Origin: Microbacterium salitolerans
Lineage (GTDB): Bacteria > Actinomycetota > Actinomycetes > Actinomycetales > Microbacteriaceae
Direction of reading: 5' to 3'
NCBI RefSeq assembly: GCF_019720895.1
Contig: NZ_JAHKSH010000001.1
Span: forward strand, 620,001-684,000
Length of the DNA stretch: 64,000 nt
Positions 1 to 8,690 of the stretch are shown in pieces (within the stretch, counting starts at the first letter, position 1; each line of letters opens with the position of its first letter). The notes under the pieces were generated by a model. It was given only the letters and a program-made list of their open reading frames with translations. It was not told where the DNA came from and did no database searches. The position numbers and the translations under genes are program-made.

Positions 1-5
1 GCCAG

Positions 6-917
6 GTGTCCTCTGAAACGCATTACTCGATCTCGCAGCTGAAGCAGCTCGAGGCCGAGTCGATCCACATCATCCGCGAGGTGGTGGCGCAGCTCTCGAA
101 GCCCGCGCTCATGTTCTCCGGCGGCAAGGACTCGCTCGTCATGCTGCACATGGCGATGAAGGCCTTCGCGCCCGCGCGACTGCCCTTCCCCGTCGTGCAC
201 ATCGACACGGGCCACAACTTCCGCGAGATCATCGCCTTCCGCGACCAGTACGTCGAGAAGCACGGCCTCCGCCTCATCGTCGCCTCCGTGCAGGAGGCCA
301 TCGATGCCGGCCTCGTGCAGGAGGAGCCGAACGGCTCCCGCAACCGCATCCAGACGCCGGTCCTCCTCGACACCGTCGAGAAGCACGGCTTCAACGCGAT
401 GCTCGGCGGCGCCCGCCGCGACGAGGAGAAGGCCCGCGCCAAGGAGCGCGTGTTCTCCTTCCGCGACGAGTTCGGCCAGTGGGATCCGAAGAACCAGCGC
501 CCCGAGATCTGGAGCCTCTACAACGGCCGCGTGCACCCGGGTGAGTCCATCCGCGTGTTCCCGCTGTCGAACTGGACCGAGCTCGACATCTGGCAGTACA
601 TCAAGGATGACGGCGTCGAGATCCCGGACATCTACCTGGCCCAGGAGCGCGAGACGTTCGTGCGCGGCGGCATGGTGTTCGAGGCGAACGAGTTCTGCCA
701 GCCGAAGGCCGGCGAGGAGGTCTCGACCCGCCTGGTGCGCTACCGCACCGTCGGCGACGCGACCCTCACCGCCGCGGTGGAGTCGGACGCGGATTCGCTC
801 GAGAAGGTCATCGAAGAGGTCGCAGCGACCCGCATCACCGAGCGCGGCGCCACCCGTGGCGACGACCGTGTGAGCGAGGCCGCGATGGAGGACCGGAAGA
901 AGCAGGGGTACTTCTAA
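6..917 (+). CDS. cysD: Sulfate adenylyltransferase subunit 2 (CysD)
   Basis: This is the catalytic subunit of ATP sulfurylase, which makes adenosine 5'-phosphosulfate (APS) from ATP and sulfate in the cytoplasm. The 303-residue length matches the family. The PP-loop SGGKDS lies at residues 38-43, and the C-terminal arginine-rich RGDDRVSEAAMEDRKKQGYF end is typical of CysD. The start is a GTG at the very left edge of the window, so upstream neighbours and any alternative start cannot be seen. The stop is 2 nt before cysN, so the two are co-transcribed. It may serve cysteine synthesis, the sulfotransferases downstream, or both. Confidence 0.97.
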   Translation: MSSETHYSISQLKQLEAESIHIIREVVAQLSKPALMFSGGKDSLVMLHMAMKAFAPARLPFPVVHIDTGHNFREIIAFRDQYVEKHGLRLIVASVQEAIDAGLVQEEPNGSRNRIQTPVLLDTVEKHGFNAMLGGARRDEEKARAKERVFSFRDEFGQWDPKNQRPEIWSLYNGRVHPGESIRVFPLSNWTELDIWQYIKDDGVEIPDIYLAQERETFVRGGMVFEANEFCQPKAGEEVSTRLVRYRTVGDATLTAAVESDADSLEKVIEEVAATRITERGATRGDDRVSEAAMEDRKKQGYF

Positions 918-919
918 AC

Positions 920-2170
920 ATGGACATGCTGCGATTCGCGACCGCTGGTTCGGTCGACGACGGCAAGAGCACGCTCATCGGCCGTCTGCTGTACGACTCG
1001 AAGTCGATCTTCGAGGACCAGCTCCTGAGCGTCGAGGAGACGAGCAAGAGCCGCGGCAACGAGTACGTCGACCTGTCGCTGCTGACCGACGGTCTGCGCT
1101 CCGAGCGCGAGCAGGGCATCACGATCGATGTGGCCTACCGTTACTTCGCGACGCCCAAGCGCAAGTTCATCATCGCCGACACCCCGGGCCACGCGCAGTA
1201 CACGCGCAACATGGTCACGGGCGCCTCGACGGCCGACCTCGCGGTCGTGCTGGTGGATGCGCGCAAGGGCGTCATCGAGCAGAGCCGCCGCCACGCGACG
1301 ATCGCGTCGCTGCTGCGCGTGCCGCACATCGTGCTCGCGGTCAACAAGATGGATCTCGTCGACTTCGACGAGAAGGTGTTCGACGAGATCCGCAAGGACT
1401 TCTTCGACTTCTGCACGAAGCTCAACGTGACCGACGTCACGGCGATCCCGATGTCGGCGCTGCAGGGCGACAACGTCGTCACGCGCAGCGACAAGACGCC
1501 GTGGTACGACGGCCCGTCGCTGCTGCACCACCTCGAGAACGTCTACATCGGCGCCGACCGCAACCTGCAGGACGTGCGCTTCCCGGTGCAGTACGTGATC
1601 CGCCCGCAGCAGAGCGACGTCATCGACTACCGCGGCTACGCGGGCCAGGTGGCGAGCGGTCTGATGCGCGTCGGCGACGAGGTCATCGTCCTGCCGTCGG
1701 GTCTCACCTCGAAGATCAAGGCGATCGACACGGGCGACGGCCCCGTGAACGAGGCGTTCCCGCCCATGTCGGTGGCGGTCCGCCTCGAGGACGACATCGA
1801 CATCTCGCGCGGCGACGTCATCGCGCGACCGAACAACCAGCCGCACGTGTCGCAGGACATCGACGCGACGATCTGCTGGATGGACGACGCGCCGCTCGTC
1901 AAGGGCAAGAAGTACACCGTGCTGCACAACAGCCGCGAGGCCCGCTGCGTCGTCAAGGAGATCCAGTACGAGCTCGACGTCAACTCGCTGCACCGCCACA
2001 CCGACGTCGACAAGCTGCCGCTCAACTCGATCGGCCGCGTCACGCTGCGCATGACGTCGCCGCTCGTGGCCGACTCGTACAAGCTGAACCCGTCGATGGG
2101 ATCCTTCATCCTCATCGACGAGGCGACCAACTCGACGGTCGCGGCCTGCACGATCAACCAGGCCGAGTGA
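920..2170 (+). CDS. cysN: Sulfate adenylyltransferase subunit 1, GTPase (CysN)
   Basis: This is the GTPase subunit of ATP sulfurylase, which couples GTP hydrolysis to APS formation by CysD. EF-Tu-like motifs are present: G1 GSVDDGKST at residues 10-18, DTPGH at 87-91 and NKMD at 142-145, followed by beta-barrel domains 2 and 3. At 416 residues it is shorter than the roughly 475-residue enterobacterial form, and it has no fused APS-kinase (CysC) domain. Making PAPS therefore needs a separate kinase outside the window. It ends just before a strong hairpin, so cysDN forms the end of its operon. Confidence 0.97.
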   Translation: MDMLRFATAGSVDDGKSTLIGRLLYDSKSIFEDQLLSVEETSKSRGNEYVDLSLLTDGLRSEREQGITIDVAYRYFATPKRKFIIADTPGHAQYTRNMVTGASTADLAVVLVDARKGVIEQSRRHATIASLLRVPHIVLAVNKMDLVDFDEKVFDEIRKDFFDFCTKLNVTDVTAIPMSALQGDNVVTRSDKTPWYDGPSLLHHLENVYIGADRNLQDVRFPVQYVIRPQQSDVIDYRGYAGQVASGLMRVGDEVIVLPSGLTSKIKAIDTGDGPVNEAFPPMSVAVRLEDDIDISRGDVIARPNNQPHVSQDIDATICWMDDAPLVKGKKYTVLHNSREARCVVKEIQYELDVNSLHRHTDVDKLPLNSIGRVTLRMTSPLVADSYKLNPSMGSFILIDEATNSTVAACTINQAE

Positions 2171-2188
2171 CCTGACGCACGTCCGCTG

Positions 2189-2230
2189 AACGGGGCGGCG
2201 TTTCCTGCAAGGGGAGTGCCGCCCCGTTTC
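2189..2230 (+). terminator. Rho-independent-like terminator after cysN
   Basis: Perfect 11-bp inverted repeat: AACGGGGCGGC at 2189-2199 and GCCGCCCCGTT at 2218-2228, with an 18-nt loop and a short T run. It starts 19 nt past the cysN stop and separates cysDN from the glycan island. Confidence 0.75.
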
Positions 2231-2372
2231 GCGTTCGGGCGACAGCGGGGATGCGAGCACTCCCGACGGCAGCGGATAGGACGCCGTAGGCTCGGCGCCG
2301 AACGCCGATTGCCACGTGAGAGAACGCCGAGAAGCATGCTCCGCGCGTACGTCGCGGTCGGGAGCGGGACGT

Positions 2373-3338
2373 GTGACGGCGACGACGCGGATGGATCCTG
2401 CGCGGTTGGACGGGTATCGACCCGACGTCGACGGGCTGCGGGCGATCGCCATGATGAGCGTGATCCTCTTCCACGCGGGGCTCAGCATGCTTCCGGGCGG
2501 CTACGTCGGCGTCGACGTGTTCTTCGTGATCTCGGGATACCTCATCACTCGTCAGGTCGTGACGGGGATGCAGCGATCCCAGTTCTCCTTCGCCGAGTTC
2601 TATCTGCGTCGAGCACGGCGACTGCTTCCGGCCGCACTCGTCACGATCCTCGGCACGCTCGTCGCGGCTCTGGTCCTGCTGCCGCCTTTCCGCATCGCGG
2701 AGATCGCGCAGTCGGCAGCCGCCGCGGCCGTGTCGGTGTCGAACATCTTCTTCTGGCAGGAATCGGGCTACTGGGCTGAGTCCTCTGCGAGCCAGCCACT
2801 CCTGCACACCTGGTCGCTGAGCGTCGAGGAGCAGTTCTACCTGGTCTGGCCCCTCGCGATGTTCCTGCTCGTGAAGTTCCTGCCGCGCCTCGTTCTCCCG
2901 ATCCTCGTGGTCGGCACGGTCCTGTCTGTCATCGCCACGACGTACGTGTCGATGCGCTCGCCCGATGCCGCGTTCTATCTCATGCCGTTCCGGGTGTACG
3001 AGTTCGCGATCGGCGCGCTGTGCGTGTGGGCGGAGCGGATCCCGTGGTCGCCGGGGCGTGCCGGAGGCGCGGCTCAGAGGGCATCATGGCTGCTCGGTCT
3101 CTCGCTCATCCTCGTCGCGATGCTGACGTTCAACGAGCAGGGAACGATGTTCCCGGGCTACCTCGCGCTCGTTCCGACTGTGGGAACCGCGCTCATGATC
3201 CTGGCCCGGCGTCCCGGGGGCTTCGATGCGGCACTGAGCAACCCGGTCATGAACTACATCGGTCTGCGGTCATACAGTCTCTACCTCGTGCACTGGCCGA
3301 TTCTCGTGTTCACCGCCGAGCTGAACGGGGGGGGCTGA
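2373..3338 (+). pseudogene. Acyltransferase 3 family, N-terminal part of a frameshifted AT3-SGNH protein
   Basis: This is the membrane half of an OafA/YrhL-type O-acyltransferase, a family that puts acyl groups (often acetyl) on surface sugars. Visible AT3 signatures are DGLRAIAMMSVILFHAG near the N-terminus, VDVFFVISGYLIT, the basic FYLRRARRLLPA stretch and WSLSVEEQFYLVWP, with about nine hydrophobic segments. The frame stops at 3336-3338 right after a run of eight G, before the last helix. The rest of the protein continues in another frame at about 3335-4303. Nine G would join the halves into one protein of roughly 640 residues. The start is taken at GTG 2373 (GGGAGC upstream); ATG 2391 is the alternative. 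Confidence 0.8.
3327..3334 (+). repeat. G8 homopolymer at the frameshift of the AT3-SGNH acyltransferase
   Basis: A run of eight G in the coding strand sits exactly where the acyltransferase frame breaks. Adding one G (or removing two) restores one continuous reading frame into the SGNH half. Such tracts are slippage-prone in replication and are also common sites of sequencing error. Confidence 0.9.
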
Positions 3339-3355
3339 CGCTCCTGAGCGCGACG

Positions 3356-4303
3356 ATGTGCGTGGCGGCCACGGTGGTTCTCGCGGAGGCGCTGTACCGG
3401 TTCGTCGAGCGCCCGCTTCGTGTGCGTGGCGGCCACGGCGAGGTTCGCCCGACCTCGCGGTCCCGAGCGCGACGCTTTACGAGATTCGCTGTGCCGGCCC
3501 TCGGGGCAGCCGTCGCGATGTGCGCCGCGAGCGTCACCGTCGCATGGGCGAACGATCGGCCCGAGGCGTACCCGGAGGAGGTGCGCGACATCGTCGCGAT
3601 GGACCGTGGTGCGGTCAGCGCGGAACGGCGTGCCGAGACGAGGGCGTTGTGCCGTGAACCGAAGACGGGGGCGATGTGCGGTTCGTTCGCCGAGGACGAG
3701 CAGAACGTACTCATCCTGGGGGACTCCGTCGGTGTGGAGGGGCATCTGCTCGCTGAGGAGATGTGGCCTGATGCGAACGTGGTGACTGCCGAGAAGGCGG
3801 AGTGCCCGCCCCTGCGCACTCTGGACGGCATTCAGCACTCCTTTGCCGGCTGCGAGCAGCTCAATGACCGGAGATTCGAGAGCCTCGGTGAGAACGCGGA
3901 CCGTATCGACAGAGTGGTGGTGGCGATGCGACTCGACGACGAGCGCCTTCCGCACGTTCTCGACGTGGTCGCGTGGCTGACGGAGCAGGGGATCGAGGAA
4001 TCGGTCTACGGCGTCGGCCCGCAATACGACCAGTTCGTCTGGCAGGTGATGGCGATGCACCAGCCTGGCGCGGATGCGGAACGTGCGCTCTACAGTCACC
4101 TGACGGTCGCCTCCACGCTCAATGCGGCATACGCGGATGGGGTCGCGCAGCGCGGCGGGCAGTACATCGATCGGTGGTCGTGGGCGTGTCAGGAGGGGGC
4201 CTGCCGAGCGCATCTGGGTGACGACATCACGGACCTCGTCATGGTCGACAAGGTTCACATGACTCGCGACGCGGTGGTTGCGTTCGCCCAGTCCGTCCGC
4301 TGA
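3356..4303 (+). pseudogene. SGNH-hydrolase-like C-terminal part of the frameshifted AT3-SGNH protein
   Basis: Continuation, in a different frame, of the acyltransferase at 2373-3338. It begins with the last AT3 membrane segment (ALYRFVERPLR), then another hydrophobic segment and an extracytoplasmic SGNH domain. Block I is ILGDSVGVEGHLL, and a C-terminal DKVHMTRDA carries the Asp-x-x-His catalytic pair. AT3-SGNH fusions acetylate extracellular glycans. The first in-frame ATG is 3356, but it has no ribosome-binding site and lies inside the domain. The fragment is probably not a gene by itself unless the G tract is corrected or re-initiation occurs. Confidence 0.75.
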
Positions 4304-4358
4304 CGGCGTTCGTCCGCGCCGGGAGGGGCGAAGATCTGGGCGCTGCCGGTGCCTGTTG

Positions 4359-4364
4359 TAGGAT
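4359..4364 (+). promoter_or_regulatory. Possible -10 box (TAGGAT) for the glycosyltransferase at 4408
   Basis: TAGGAT fits the actinobacterial TANNNT pattern about 44 nt before the GTG start. No convincing -35 was found. Similar lone boxes precede several genes of this island. Confidence 0.3.
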
Positions 4365-4407
4365 CGACGCTGGCAACTCCGCCGGACGAGGGCTGAAAGG
4401 CGCGATA

Positions 4408-5463
4408 GTGGCACGCATCTTCCGCAGGGCCCTTTCTCGATTTCGAGCCCTGCAACGCGATGCCCGCGGCGCGATGTGGCGCACGCTCCGCATCCTGAAG
4501 CCACCGCGTCGGGTGCACCGCTTGTCCCGTCCCGCGGGTGGTGCGACGCGTGAAGCGCCGAATACGGAGCTGTCGTTCGCTGTCGTGATCCCCGTCGTTC
4601 ATCCGCAGCACCCGAACGTCGGTGACTACGCGCTCGTGGAACGGCATCTCGAGCTCACGGTCGAGTCGATCGCGAGACAGACGCACGGGCGCGTTTCCGC
4701 GATCATCGTCGGCCACCGACGTCCCCAGTGGACCGAGGACGCTGCACTGCCGGTGCACTTCATCGACATCGAGGCGAGTCGCGAGGTGCGCGGACAGCTG
4801 GCGACGCCGCTGGATAAGGGCATCAAGATGCTCGTCGGTGCGCGAATCGCACGGGACCAACTCGGCGCAGACGTCGTCCTGACGGTTGACGCTGACGACT
4901 TTCTCGAAATGAATCTCGTTCTCGACCTGGAGCGACACCTCCGCACGCACCCCGAGAGCAGCGGCGTGGTGTGGACCCGCGGGTACGAACTCACTGTCGC
5001 GCCCAGCGCTGGGGGCGAGGCGATCGGGATCGATGATGCGTATCTCATCGACGGATTCGATCGAGCCTGCGGGACATCCCGCGCAATCAGGATGTCGGCC
5101 CTTGACCACCGCATGCCCGTCGCGGCGGTGGAGCTGGCGCCGGTGGCCGAGACGATAGGCGACCAGCTCCGTTCGTCCTCGGGCTGCTACCTTCACATCG
5201 AGCGCGATGCCATCGAGATCCTCGATGGCGCGGTGCGGCGGTTGAGCCAGGAGGCACTTGACGAGCTCGATCACCTCGGGAGGCACATCACGCCGTATTT
5301 CGGGCTTGACCGACTTCCTCTCGTCGGAGCGGCCAAGATGTGCGGGCATGGTCAGCACGACGGCCCGATCGGTGGAGGCGTCCACTGGAACCGAGTGCGG
5401 GCACGTGTCCACCCGGCTGACGCTCTCGCACGGTGTGGGCTGGAAGTGGCAGACGACGACTGA
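4408..5463 (+). CDS. Putative GT2-like glycosyltransferase
   Basis: 351 residues. After a basic, membrane-binding-like N-terminus (residues 1-50) comes a GT-A type nucleotide-sugar domain: FAVVIPVVHP opens the first beta strand, and a DADD metal-binding motif sits near residue 161. The middle (VWTRGYEL, YLIDGF, SGCYLHI) does not match a family I can name, so donor and acceptor are unknown. It is a single gene with its own GAAAGG ribosome-binding site before GTG 4408. By context it adds a sugar to the surface glycan made by this island. Confidence 0.7.
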   Translation: MARIFRRALSRFRALQRDARGAMWRTLRILKPPRRVHRLSRPAGGATREAPNTELSFAVVIPVVHPQHPNVGDYALVERHLELTVESIARQTHGRVSAIIVGHRRPQWTEDAALPVHFIDIEASREVRGQLATPLDKGIKMLVGARIARDQLGADVVLTVDADDFLEMNLVLDLERHLRTHPESSGVVWTRGYELTVAPSAGGEAIGIDDAYLIDGFDRACGTSRAIRMSALDHRMPVAAVELAPVAETIGDQLRSSSGCYLHIERDAIEILDGAVRRLSQEALDELDHLGRHITPYFGLDRLPLVGAAKMCGHGQHDGPIGGGVHWNRVRARVHPADALARCGLEVADDD

Positions 5464-5496
5464 AGCGGAACCCAGGCCCGCACCGGAGGTGCTCCG

Positions 5497-5524
5497 TTGG
5501 GTTGCACTGTAGGGCGGCTACACT
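5497..5524 (+). promoter_or_regulatory. Possible promoter of the Stf0-like sulfotransferase
   Basis: TTGGGT (5497-5502), a 16-bp spacer and TACACT (5519-5524) lie about 65 nt before the start at 5590. The -10 fits the actinobacterial pattern; the -35 match is weak. Confidence 0.35.
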
Positions 5525-5589
5525 GGCGCATGCGTCGGCGCAGGCACGACGTAGTCGCGCAGAGAAAAGCCGGAGGTGCCTAGCAGCCG

Positions 5590-6453
5590 ATGTCTCGCCA
5601 TCAAGAGTTCGTAGACGGACAGTTCGACCCAGCCCACAACTTCCAACACGAGGGAAACGCGACGAAGACTCTCGTCATCGCGTCTTCTCCCCGCTGTGGG
5701 AGTCACATGCTCGGACATCTCCTGCACGCGACGAACCAGCTGGGGCATCCCCTGGAGTACTTGCATCCGGTCAATTTTGCGCGTTGGAAGGAACTTTACG
5801 CGACGAGCGACGCGGGGGAGACGATTCGCCAGCTTATGCGGAACCGTACATCGCCGAGCGGTGTATTCAGTACGAAGATTCACTATCCCCAACTCGCGGC
5901 ATTCGGTGGGATCGCTGCTCTACGTGAGCACTTCCCCGACCCGCACGTTGTCCTCCTTCGACGTCGCGATTCCATCAAGCAAGCCGTTTCTCTCGCAATT
6001 GCCCGGCAAACTGGGAAATGGATCGGCGAGACGCCCTCCGTCGCTGATGTGCAGTACGACGCGCACGCCATCGATCGGGCGCTCGCTGACGTGATCCTTC
6101 AGACGGCCAATTGGCGGCGCGACGTCCTGCGCAGCGACCTTCCGGTCCTCGAACTCGACTTCGAGGACATCCTTGGACGTGAGGCGGAGGCCGTCGCCTC
6201 GATTGCCGCGTTCGCGGGAGTTGAAGTCCCGGCAGGTGAACTGCCAGCGGCGCCGAGCACACGTCGACAGGGGTCCAGCCTCAATGCGGAGTGGCGCGCG
6301 CGCTTCCTCGCTGACGTCGCACGATCCCCGTCCGACGGCACCAGCAGGTTTGAACTTGCGGACGGTGGCAGCGGGAGATCGACGAACCGAGGTCGTGCGC
6401 CCAAGCGCGCGGTCAAGCGACTGATCGGGCGAATCCAACGCGTCGGAAGATGA
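5590..6453 (+). CDS. Stf0-like sulfotransferase
   Basis: Predicted PAPS-dependent sulfotransferase, 287 residues. The 5'-phosphosulfate loop is ASSPRCGSHML at residues 31-41, followed by GHPLEYLHP. This is the arrangement seen in Stf0, the mycobacterial trehalose 2-sulfotransferase. The 3'-phosphate site is seen in LLRRRDSIKQAVSL. The last 40 residues are basic and Ser/Arg-rich, outside the core fold. A GGAGGTG site lies 11 nt upstream of the ATG. It stands alone, transcribed towards the pyruvyltransferase-like gene. Its acceptor is not known; a sugar residue of the local glycan or a glycolipid is likely. Confidence 0.82.
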   Translation: MSRHQEFVDGQFDPAHNFQHEGNATKTLVIASSPRCGSHMLGHLLHATNQLGHPLEYLHPVNFARWKELYATSDAGETIRQLMRNRTSPSGVFSTKIHYPQLAAFGGIAALREHFPDPHVVLLRRRDSIKQAVSLAIARQTGKWIGETPSVADVQYDAHAIDRALADVILQTANWRRDVLRSDLPVLELDFEDILGREAEAVASIAAFAGVEVPAGELPAAPSTRRQGSSLNAEWRARFLADVARSPSDGTSRFELADGGSGRSTNRGRAPKRAVKRLIGRIQRVGR

Positions 6454-6527
6454 CGGCGCGACGGAGTCGCCGTGACTTCTCCTGCTGAGACTCGACGTAT
6501 TCTCTCGGTGTGCCGAGCAGAGGCAGT

Positions 6528-8315
6528 CTAGGCTCGGCGGGCGAGGTACTCTGCAACGGCCATTCGAAGTGCTTCTTCAACTTCATCCAGCTTCTCGTCG
6601 CGGACGAACTCACGCGTTGCAAGCGAGTCCCAGTCAACCTGTCTGAGGTCAACGCCGACAGATGTCGGCTCCTGGACGCGTTCAAGGCCGGCGCCGAGTG
6701 AGTAGTCACGATATTTGATTCCGCCACCGTGCACAGCTGATTCGAGCCCGTCAAACGTGACCAGGGCGCAAGGAATCCCATAGCTGTGACACGCGATCAT
6801 CACGTGCATAGCGGTGGTAACAACGGCGTCATACTCGACGAGTGAAGCGAGAAAATCTCTGATCTGGTCGGGGTGTGACATGACGACGCTGAGCTCGTCC
6901 ATGCTGTCTGGAAGGACTACTGGGGCGCTTGCGTGAGTGAAATGCCGCACGAGGAGCGTGCGTCCGTTGGTCACATCGCGCTGAAGAGGCACGATCCTGC
7001 GCAGGAGGATCCCGGGATCGCCGAACGAATCGACTCGCGGACCGCCGCGATCTGATAGCAGTCGTGCAGTGATTGGACCCCGCAGCGAGATGTATCGCGC
7101 GCGAGGGTCGATCGCGAAATCCGGGCTGGCCGCGCCGGCCCCGGCGACGATCGAGTCGTGGGCTACGTATCGCATGATGGACCCGAGAGAGACCAAGTGC
7201 TCTCCGCGCGGACGCGTCTTGGGTGACTGGTATCGGATTCCGCGCCCGGTGAGCTCCTTGAGAATGAGCGGGCCGAGCCAGTCGCCGAAGTTTCCCGGGT
7301 AGGGGCGCGCGTGCCACATCAGCTCGAGCGGCGTCTCAGCGGGATTCGCAGTGGCGAGGGATTCAAAGGACTGGGTGACGTCACGGAGCGCTTTCTCGTC
7401 CGCAGTGGGGACCCAGTTGTTCTCTATGACTCTGAAGCGGTCCTGGGCAGCCCCACGATCGCCCCGTTCGGCCGCCGCCGTCAGCTCTTCGGCCAGCCGC
7501 GACCTCCGCTGGGTATCAGGTGCCTCGCCTCTCGGTCTCCAGACGGAGCTCAATTTCGCCGCACGACGTACAGCTCTGAACACCCGGCGGGACAGGGTAC
7601 GACGGATTGCTCCGACAACTTGTCGGCCAGGCACACGCGCCGCGGACAAGGCGGCCGGTGCGGATGGCGTTCCGCCTGCTGAGCCCGCGGCGTTCCCAGT
7701 CGATGCATTCATTGGAGCGCCGAACGAGATGAATGAGATCGGGTCAAGAGGATGGACGGACCGCCGACCAGCTTCCTGCGCTCGCGAGAGCGACTGATGC
7801 GTCAACCGCCCCGCGTGCGCTTCCCAAGCAAGGGTAAACGGGGTGTCTTGTGCGGGGGCTTTCGTCGTCGTGTGGTTCGCCCAGTTCGCCGCGTCAGAGA
7901 TGAACGCACGGGCTTGCGCTGTCGTGTTGACCCCGAAGAATCGCCAATCCCAGGAAAGCTGATCGGAGCGGCTGGCGGACACGCGCATCGGTCTCGCCTC
8001 TTGCGGAAAACCGACAAGATCGGCAGTGAATTCTGCGAGCGACGGCGGAAGTGCGAAGAGTCGACTTGCTGGGTCGATCCAGAAGACTCTGCTGTCGGGG
8101 AACTGCGTGCAGGCGCGTTCGACGAGTGCGACCTTCGCGTGAAGGAGGTCGACGGCAGACCCTGCGGGCACCTCTTCCACGACGTGAGCCAGCCCCAAGC
8201 GCGTCAGGTCCGACTTGAGTCGTTCCACCATCGTCGCATTCGCGGCCCCCGCCTCGTATGCGGTGCAGACGACGACCGCAGGTTGAGTTGGTGGCGCTTC
8301 CCCGCTCGTCGGCAT
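6528..8315 (-). CDS. Two-domain protein: unknown N-terminal domain plus polysaccharide pyruvyltransferase-like domain
   Basis: 595 residues. The C-terminal part (about 330-560) resembles polysaccharide pyruvyltransferases, which add a ketal-linked pyruvate to sugars: LMWHARPYPGNFGDWLGP, then GSIMRY, ISLRGPITA, FGDPGILL and VVTTAMHVMIACHSYGIPC. The N-terminal 200 residues (VVVCTAYEAG, VFWIDPASRLFAL) look like a separate nucleotide-sugar-transferase-like fold, joined by an Ala/Ser/Gly-rich linker. ATG 8315 is chosen because AAGGAA lies just upstream; a TTG 18 nt earlier lacks such a site. It is divergent from the flippase. It may add negative charge to the glycan, as sulfation would. Confidence 0.7.
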   Translation of the reverse strand: MPTSGEAPPTQPAVVVCTAYEAGAANATMVERLKSDLTRLGLAHVVEEVPAGSAVDLLHAKVALVERACTQFPDSRVFWIDPASRLFALPPSLAEFTADLVGFPQEARPMRVSASRSDQLSWDWRFFGVNTTAQARAFISDAANWANHTTTKAPAQDTPFTLAWEAHAGRLTHQSLSRAQEAGRRSVHPLDPISFISFGAPMNASTGNAAGSAGGTPSAPAALSAARVPGRQVVGAIRRTLSRRVFRAVRRAAKLSSVWRPRGEAPDTQRRSRLAEELTAAAERGDRGAAQDRFRVIENNWVPTADEKALRDVTQSFESLATANPAETPLELMWHARPYPGNFGDWLGPLILKELTGRGIRYQSPKTRPRGEHLVSLGSIMRYVAHDSIVAGAGAASPDFAIDPRARYISLRGPITARLLSDRGGPRVDSFGDPGILLRRIVPLQRDVTNGRTLLVRHFTHASAPVVLPDSMDELSVVMSHPDQIRDFLASLVEYDAVVTTAMHVMIACHSYGIPCALVTFDGLESAVHGGGIKYRDYSLGAGLERVQEPTSVGVDLRQVDWDSLATREFVRDEKLDEVEEALRMAVAEYLARRA

Positions 8316-8690
8316 ACGTTTCCTTCCGATCAAGTTGCGCCCGCACGTGACGGAGGTCGGGAGCCTGCTTCACCCCCGGTTCCTGCGGGGACGTCCGATC
8401 TCAGCGTAGTATGCGCTCAGGTGGAGGCCCTTATGAGCGCAACGCCTCGCCGCGGTGCTTTGGGGGTGTTGCTCCCAGTCGCTTCCGGCAGACGCCTGCG
8501 CCGGGAGATCGACCTGTCCGGGCTCACAGGGCGCATGCAATAAGATCCCCGAGTCGGTGGACCGCGAAGCCGGCAGAATCGTGGCGGCAGAGCCTAGGAC
8601 CTGTTCGAAACAGGGGAACTTCTAGGGCATCGATAAGGGCATCATGGATCTGACGAAGACCAACGCGAGGCGACTGTTCGCAGACGTCTC
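8316..8690. other. 375-bp divergent intergenic region before the flippase
   Basis: Gap between the pyruvyltransferase-like gene and the flippase. It holds a TAGTAT -10-like box at 8407-8412, a small ORF at 8433-8543, a 6-bp hairpin (CCTGTT-cga-AACAGG, 8600-8614) and a 28-codon ORF (8644-8730) that ends on a TTG candidate start of the flippase. No further gene was seen. Confidence 0.6.
8433..8543 (+). CDS. Possible 36-residue small ORF upstream of the flippase
   Basis: A short reading frame with a plausible GGTGGAGG ribosome-binding site and a TAGTAT box about 20 nt upstream. The peptide is Arg-rich with a short hydrophobic stretch (GALGVLLPVA). No family was recognised. It could be a leader peptide, a small protein or the decayed start of a lost gene. 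Confidence 0.3.
   Translation: MSATPRRGALGVLLPVASGRRLRREIDLSGLTGRMQ

Noticed and set aside
914-2488. Long minus-strand open frame opposite cysN
   Set aside because: Shadow of cysN; no motif or ribosome-binding site.
3320-3345. Programmed ribosomal frameshift at the G8 tract
   Set aside because: No downstream pseudoknot or internal start signal was recognised, so slippage in DNA or sequencing error is simpler.
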